The position numbers and the translations under genes are program-made. The notes beneath the pieces were generated by a model. It searched no databases. It saw only the letters and a list, made by a program, of their open reading frames with translations, and was not told where the DNA came from. Positions 58,805 through 64,000 of a DNA stretch of 64,000 bases are shown here, piece by piece (the stretch's first letter is position 1; each line of letters opens with the position of its first letter). Location of the stretch: NCBI GenBank assembly GCA_014526335.1, contig JACTAT010000038.1, positions 1,532,582 to 1,596,581 on the forward strand. The letters run 5' to 3'. The stretch comes from Chrysaora quinquecirrha (taxonomy: Eukaryota; Cnidaria; Scyphozoa; Semaeostomeae; Pelagiidae).

Positions 58805-60600
58805 TTGTTTCGTTTCTTTAGCCATACCCTTTCCAATAAGTACAATCTCTCGTCTAGGAAAGTGATGTGGAATACTGCCTCTCAGACAAGAATCCTACCT
58901 TCTGTGAATGACATTCTATCTTGTGAGGCGATAAGCGAATGTGTGCTGCAGTTGCAAGAAGGCCTCATGGTAAGGGTCCATAAATCTCGGCATGGGTGCA
59001 CCAAAAGCAGCTGGCCTTATCATATTTACCAGTGATTCTGAGGAGAAAATGTAGAAGTGGGAAATTGCAAAATTTAGATTTCTTCAAATTTCTTCTGCTA
59101 ATGTTTTGTTCGAATAATGAAAGTGAACAGTTCTCGAACTTCTCCTAGGATGCATAATCGTGTAGTAGCTCTGCACTACGTGAAAGATGAATAATACCAC
59201 AAAAAGAAGGAAGACCTAGTGAAGTTTGGAAAGACAGCAGAGAAATATTGTGTAAGTTTTTTGATATGACACAGTGGCCAAGGAGGTTCCCATGCCGTGG
59301 CAAAGTACCAATGAGATACGCAAAGGACTTTGATATTATTTTAAATCTGCACCACTTTTACTCTAAAGGAATCCTAAAAACATATTCGAACACAACATGT
59401 CATAGTCTTCCATGTATAATTTATATAGCTAGGCAGTAAGGAAAGATGCATCCTCAAGAATGACTATTGATCATACTTTCTCTTGACAGAAGGATTCAAA
59501 AGACACTCGTTGTCGACAATTGAAAAGCCAGTTTTCAAAATTGATTTAGTTATGAGATTTCACATAACCCCCTCACATTACAGACAGCATTGCAAATTGG
59601 TGGCAGGGTTGCCTGCCTCCTGATCACCTTCATGATGGGTGTGATGCTATTGCATCTATGCTATTTACCAAAACAATGGTAATGAAAATTATGTATACAA
59701 CCTATATCACAGATGCAGTAAACACTGAAACATTTTAAATGGCATTACTGCTACTATTGTCAATTAAATGCATTTTATGTTCAAGTTTAGCCAGAGAAAT
59801 GGATCTGTTCAGGTCTGTTTCTAATGTCCAGCAGCGGTTTGAAGGTGAGGGAAACGCAACATTTTATGAAAGAATTCGCAATGAAGTCATCTCCGAAATC
59901 CGCAGAGGAGACTCAAAGGTTTGTCAATGAAAAATTCTTTGTATATTCATGCGCCTTGGCTGCAATCTTAAACATTTGCATCATCCACACTGCATCATCC
60001 ACGGTACAATGAGTTTATCACTATCTCTTAGATCCTAACCTTGCTTAGCTGGTTTGTTGACATTCGAAGAGGTTGAAGGCTTCTGAGAAGTGTTGAAATT
60101 CACACAGTGACTGTCAAAGAACAATTCAGTTCTATTAATGAACAGATTAGAAGATTGCACACATTTTTTGGTAGACTCCATTCAATTTCCATCGAATTTC
60201 ACAATCGTGCAAGGAATAATGCCATTTATCTTTTTATTGCAAGGAAATCAAAGATGAACTACAAAAACTAGCAGAGAGAGGAAAGTGTCATTCAAAGACA
60301 GTAAAATTCGTAAAACCAGAGGTGGGCTGTACTAAAGAGAATCTGAAAGATAATAACAATGTCAAAAGACTGAAAGGTGAGCTGTTTTGCATATATCTTT
60401 TCAGTAAATAAAGAAAAGCATCTCGGTGATAGAAGAAATAGAGATTTGTTGGTATCGTGTGCAACCCAGCCAATTCGTGGTGTCAGTAGCTTAAAGGGGT
60501 CAAGGTTTGACCCAGAAACGGAAACGTCACAGAAGGGTCAAGGTCTCGCTAGTTTATCCACATTGGAGATCCTAGGATAATAAATAGTGACATTGTAATA
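58805..60600 (+). other. Possible exon fragments of an unrecognised gene
   Basis: Plus-strand open pieces bounded by splice-like sites occur at about 58805-58968 (SQTRILPSVNDILSCEAISE), 59585-59680 (NWWQGCLPPDHLHDGCDAIA), 59790-59920 (MDLFRSVSNVQQRFEGEGNA, TFYERIRNEVISEIRRGDSK) and 60250-60380 (EIKDELQKLAERGKCHSKTV). I recognise no domain and could not join them in phase. They could be a decayed gene related to the RecQ relic downstream, or chance. Confidence 0.25.
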
Positions 60601-61176
60601 AACTATTGCAAACTTAGAGGAAGAGGGACAATCCCGCTCACTTGGTGTACACTATTTGTTATCTTATGTCATTCAGCAACAAGTTTTACCCAGTTTTCAA
60701 CAAACCGTCATTCGGAACACAGCAAATTCTGAGTAGCATATCACAGTGCCCAATTATTAATTCGCAAGAAGTATTACAAACACAAGAAATTTTGAATTTT
60801 CAAGCATTACATACACAATCCAATACCTACAGAATGCCTGACGCATCTGATGTCATTTCTTAATTTCTTTTAAATTCCAGAAAAAAGAAAGGTGGATACT
60901 GTTTGTGTAAAGAGGTACGAGAAATAGCAAAATTGCCACTCTACAGAAATGGCCAGTGTGCAGAAACTACTGGTTATACTGAATGACACGAACATTTTAT
61001 TATGGATACAGATACGGACTAATTTTTTTAAAAAGTTTCTTGTGTTGTTATGTCTTAAAAATTAATTGAATATATTTTGTGTGGACCCATCCTATGTATA
61101 TGCTTGTATATAATTTAAAAAGTGTCTTATCATTAACATTTCTTATCAAAGACCCTGGTATCCCATTCTAAGCAAG

Positions 61177-61460
61177 AAGGGCATGCTACTAGCTGTTTAT
61201 GGTACAGACATGTTAGCAGAAACCCTGGAAACACTGAAAACCCATTTTAACAAAGTAGGGCATCATACTGGCTACTTATGGTAAAGACATGTTTGTGGAG
61301 ACCCTAGAAACGCTGAAGACCCATTTTTAGCATGCAGCAAATCGTCCTAGCTGGTGATCGTACAGACATGTTAGTGGAAACCCTGAAATAGCTGAAAAAC
61401 CCATTTTGAGCATGCAGGGCATCATACTAGCTGGTTATTTTTCATACATGTTAGTGGAAC
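61177..61460. repeat. 79-80 bp tandem repeat, about 3.5 copies
   Basis: ACAGACATG or its variants recur at 61204, 61283, 61362 and about 61442. Units share GGCATCATACTAGCTG and GGAAACCCTGGAAACACTGA-type segments. Confidence 0.85.
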
Positions 61461-61727
61461 CTAGCCTGGGTACCAGAGCCAAAAAATGAGAAATAAAAAA
61501 CAAATAAAAAAAGAAAATAAAGGAGAAAGTTGGCTCTGGTCAAATGGTGGCATTCATTGTAGGAATTGACCAATGAGAAGCCTATATACCCAAACGGTAT
61601 ATTGATTTGGTCAAGTTTGATTGGGTAACATGAATCACATGACATGGTTACGATTATGATCAGAAAATATGATTCAGGCGTTTATCAGTACAGTGATCGG
61701 CTGCCTTGACTTGATCAAATCACAGCA

Positions 61728-62235
61728 ATGACAGATGTTGTAAAGCGAGCTCTGAATGTGGTCCTTGTGAAGTTTTAAGCAAGATTGATAATTTAACTGC
61801 GCAGCAGCTTGAAATATTAAAATCTATATTTCTGTATGGCAAAGATACACTTGCTATTCTGCCTACCGGTCATGGAAAGTCCTTGCCATTTTAAGTTGCG
61901 CTGTTTGTCACCAGTGAACTTGTTAGTGTGCCTAAAAGTGGAATGAAAAGCTGAGTTTTAAACACCTCGGTAACGGCAGTATTGTGATAGTTGCCTCGCC
62001 ACTATTGTCAATAATGGATACCCAGGCAAAAGAACTGAACAGTATTGGATTACAGCGTGTTGCCTGCATGACAGATCACTAAATTCGATGGATGTGCTGG
62101 AAGGAAAAATTTCATGTGGTCTATGGTACTCTTGAAGATTGGAAACAGTGGCAATGGTGGAAAATGCTGCACACGAAAACGTACCAGGAAAAGGTCCTCT
62201 TAATTGTTGCTGATGAGGCCCACTGCATCCCAAAA
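61728..62235 (+). pseudogene. RecQ-like helicase relic, N-terminal half
   Basis: From ATG 61728 (TDVVKRALN) the reading continues, after disruptions, into LTAQQLEILKSIFLYGKDTL then AILPTGHGKSLPF, a Walker A motif with Gly replaced by His, followed by a stop. Then comes GSIVIVASPLLSIMDTQAKE (motif Ia) and LLIVADEAHCIPKW (motif II) ending at a GTAAAA donor at about 62237. This is the same intron position, right after the DExH-box Trp, as in the helicase at 3.8-5.9 kb. The downstream helicase lobe is not found before 62766. Several stops and shifts; clearly dead. Confidence 0.75.
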
Positions 62236-62766
62236 TGGTAAAAAATTTTTCAACTTTTTGTAGCTAAGCTATTTAATTTACAAGTTTCTTTCATATTTAA
62301 TAAAGACATATTTTTCTCATGGGTTTAGTGGCATGCATATTTTAATATGCTGTACTGATGCAGTCATAATAAAAAATGTAATGAAGCGATTAGCCTACTT
62401 TGTTTAAACTTTTCCTAGCTATAGTAGTACTTCTTAATACCACTAAGCAACTTTAAAAGGCCTAGGGCTCTATATCATAATTAGAAATATAGTACTCATC
62501 TTAACATGTTCAGAACTTTGTGTATATACTTAATGTCAGTTGTACAGAATTCAGATTATTTTGAGTGTTCATGTTTTCTCCAAGGAGGCTTGAAAACTTT
62601 CTTAGACAGCAGATTTTAACTAGATGATCAAAATCAGCCTTTTTCCTTTAAAGTTTGTGACGTCCTCCAGGTAATACCCTTGTTAGGTCTTCAACTGTTG
62701 ACTCAAGCATTCTCTGCAAGAAGTCCAATGCATGTGATTAACGTTTTGCATTTTTTTCATTAATGT
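62236..62766. other. No recognisable gene
   Basis: AT-rich DNA between the RecQ relic and the LINE 3' end. No second helicase exon was seen. Confidence 0.4.
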
Positions 62767-63984
62767 TTACCCCCAGATTATGCAGCAGTTCTTTTGTGAG
62801 GCAATTCGCCTTCTCAAGTCGCAGGTCACAGGATATGTTTGTACCTTTGCCCCCTTGTTTGGCAAAGTGGCTAAGCACTTATTGTTTCTTCTGGACTTGA
62901 TGTGTGCATGCGTTAAGAAGTGACTTTTCAAGGCATCACATATATTGTTATTCAAGATGTCATGCATGAGGACACATGCTCTTTTTACATTCGATTTTTC
63001 AGGTGACAGGACACTTCTATCCTTTGAGTTCACGCCAATTATTCTTAAAGCAGGCTCATGAAGGGCAGGTAACTTTTTCGACTGACTAGTTGATTGTTTC
63101 AAGTTTAAAATTCCACAATATTTCACAATAGGAACAATGATAGAGCGATAAAGTGTACAGGCCATTGTGCTGTCCATGAAATACCTTAGCTTGGATAGAA
63201 GACGTAATCTGCCAGAGGCTCGTTTATACCATAGTTCAAAGTTGGTGTTTAGATTTAAAGATGAGTAAATTTCCACTCCCAAATATTTATACGAAGTAGT
63301 AGTACTAATTTTCGACCCTTTGTACTGAACACATATTTCTTCATTCTGTCGCTTCAAAAACCAACACCTCTGTTTTTCCTTTTTTTGTATTTAAAACGAC
63401 TTCATTATCATCCATCCATTTCTATAGCCTTCTAATTTCATTCATGAGGATTTTGTTGAGATTTGTGACATCCTTATCTGCAACGTATATATCTGTATCA
63501 TCAGCATATTTGATGCTGTTTGTCTCAATTTCGTCGGTTATGTCGCTGAAGAATAAGACAAAGAGTAGTGGACCAAGGATTGAGCCCTGTAGAACACCAG
63601 AATGTAAATGTTGAACTTTGGATAGTACGTTGTTGTAACTCACTTGTGCTGACCAATTAAACAAATGATCCTCAAACCAGGTAAGTTCTTTGCCATTAAT
63701 GTCATATGATGGAAGCTTGGTTAACAATTCAAAGGCCTTACTGAAATCCACAAACACAAGGCGTCGGCTAGCTGCCCTTTGTCCACGCTTTTCCTGACAT
63801 CATCTAGCAGCAGCTTAGCTGCTAGTTCTGTTGACATTTTTGCTCTAAAACCAAACTGCCTTGTAGAAAGTAGTTTGTTTTCATCTAAGAACTTTATCAG
63901 CTGTTTTTGTATAATCTTCTCTATTACCTTTGATACTATAAGTAGTATAGATATTGGTCTGTAGTTATCCAAGTTTGCTGTCAA
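62767..63984 (-). pseudogene. Non-LTR reverse transcriptase, frameshifted, cut by window edge
   Basis: The minus strand from 63984 reads LDNYRPISILLIVSKVIEKI, QFGFRAKMSTELAAKLLL, MFVDFSKAF, GVLQGSILGPLLFVLFFSDI and IKYADDTDIYVAD, the standard LINE RT motifs with the YADD catalytic pair intact. After a shift near 63390 comes the thumb/C-terminal part SYKYLGVEIYSSLNLN, GRLRLLSKLRYFMDSTMACT, LYRSIIVPIVKYCGIL, ending at 62767. Frame changes near 63750 and 63390 break it. The endonuclease would lie beyond 64000. By motifs it is jockey/CR1/I-like; the clade is not resolved. Confidence 0.82.
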
Positions 63985-64000
63985 TCCTGATGATTTTGGC

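Noticed and set aside
61177..61460. Possible LTR or regulatory repeat
   Set aside because: Simple 79-80 bp tandem array without TG...CA ends, primer-binding site or coding neighbours of LTR type.

Overview
The window is an AT-rich, intron-containing animal genome segment built almost entirely from transposable elements and tandem repeats. The mix (Kolobok and ISL2EU/PIF-like DNA transposons, CR1-like LINEs, Penelope-like retroelements with GIY-YIG endonuclease, hAT, RecQ-like helicases, DUF6589 proteins, BEN and THAP domains, short GT-AG introns) fits an early-branching metazoan. I favour a cnidarian, probably an anthozoan, on family content alone; no host marker gene was found. No bacterial-type operons, CRISPR arrays, rRNA or confident tRNA genes were seen.

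Layout. 1-6.2 kb: an open, four-exon DUF6589/C2H2 gene (+) runs tail-to-tail against a RecQ-like helicase gene (-) that carries one in-frame stop; a perfect 24-bp palindrome overlapping a consensus CRE lies upstream of the helicase. 6.5-7.5 kb: a satellite of exactly 178-bp period. 7.6-16.3 kb: repeats, a THAP-exon relic, and a pair of about 230-bp inverted repeats 3 kb apart. 16.4-25.7 kb: the clearest structure, a nested transposon. An ISL2EU element (SAP-SWIM-YqaJ nuclease pseudogene facing a THAP/DDE transposase) is split by a 5,410-bp Kolobok element with about 200-bp TIRs and exact TTAA duplications. Inside the Kolobok, a decayed THAP transposase (+) faces a three-exon gene (-), still open at 233 aa, that encodes a P2X7-receptor C-terminal (ballast)-like cysteine domain.

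26.9-36 kb: decayed LINEs, and a Penelope-like element interrupted by a hAT relic with 13-bp perfect TIRs. 37.2-42.5 kb: a multi-exon minus-strand transposase-like gene of the DYMHGILLGV family. 42.8-45.1 kb: a 420-bp foldback MITE, 126-bp repeats, and a 304-bp Mutator-like MITE with a 10-bp target duplication. 46.6-49.4 kb: a 113-bp satellite with dimeric higher-order structure, split by a Penelope-like fragment that carries an inverted copy of its own 3' end. 51.7-64 kb: a C2H2/transposase N-terminal relic, a BEN-domain exon, more tandem repeats, LINE pieces, a second and badly decayed RecQ-like relic, and an edge-truncated reverse transcriptase.

How the parts relate. Three separate two-gene units (DUF6589 with RecQ; YqaJ with THAP-DDE; THAP transposase with the P2X7-like protein) share one plan: two convergent genes, each (where the end is visible) starting just inside an element end. 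This makes the DUF6589-RecQ pair a good candidate for a poorly described two-gene mobile element. The intact P2X7-like gene beside a dead transposase is the other main point of interest.
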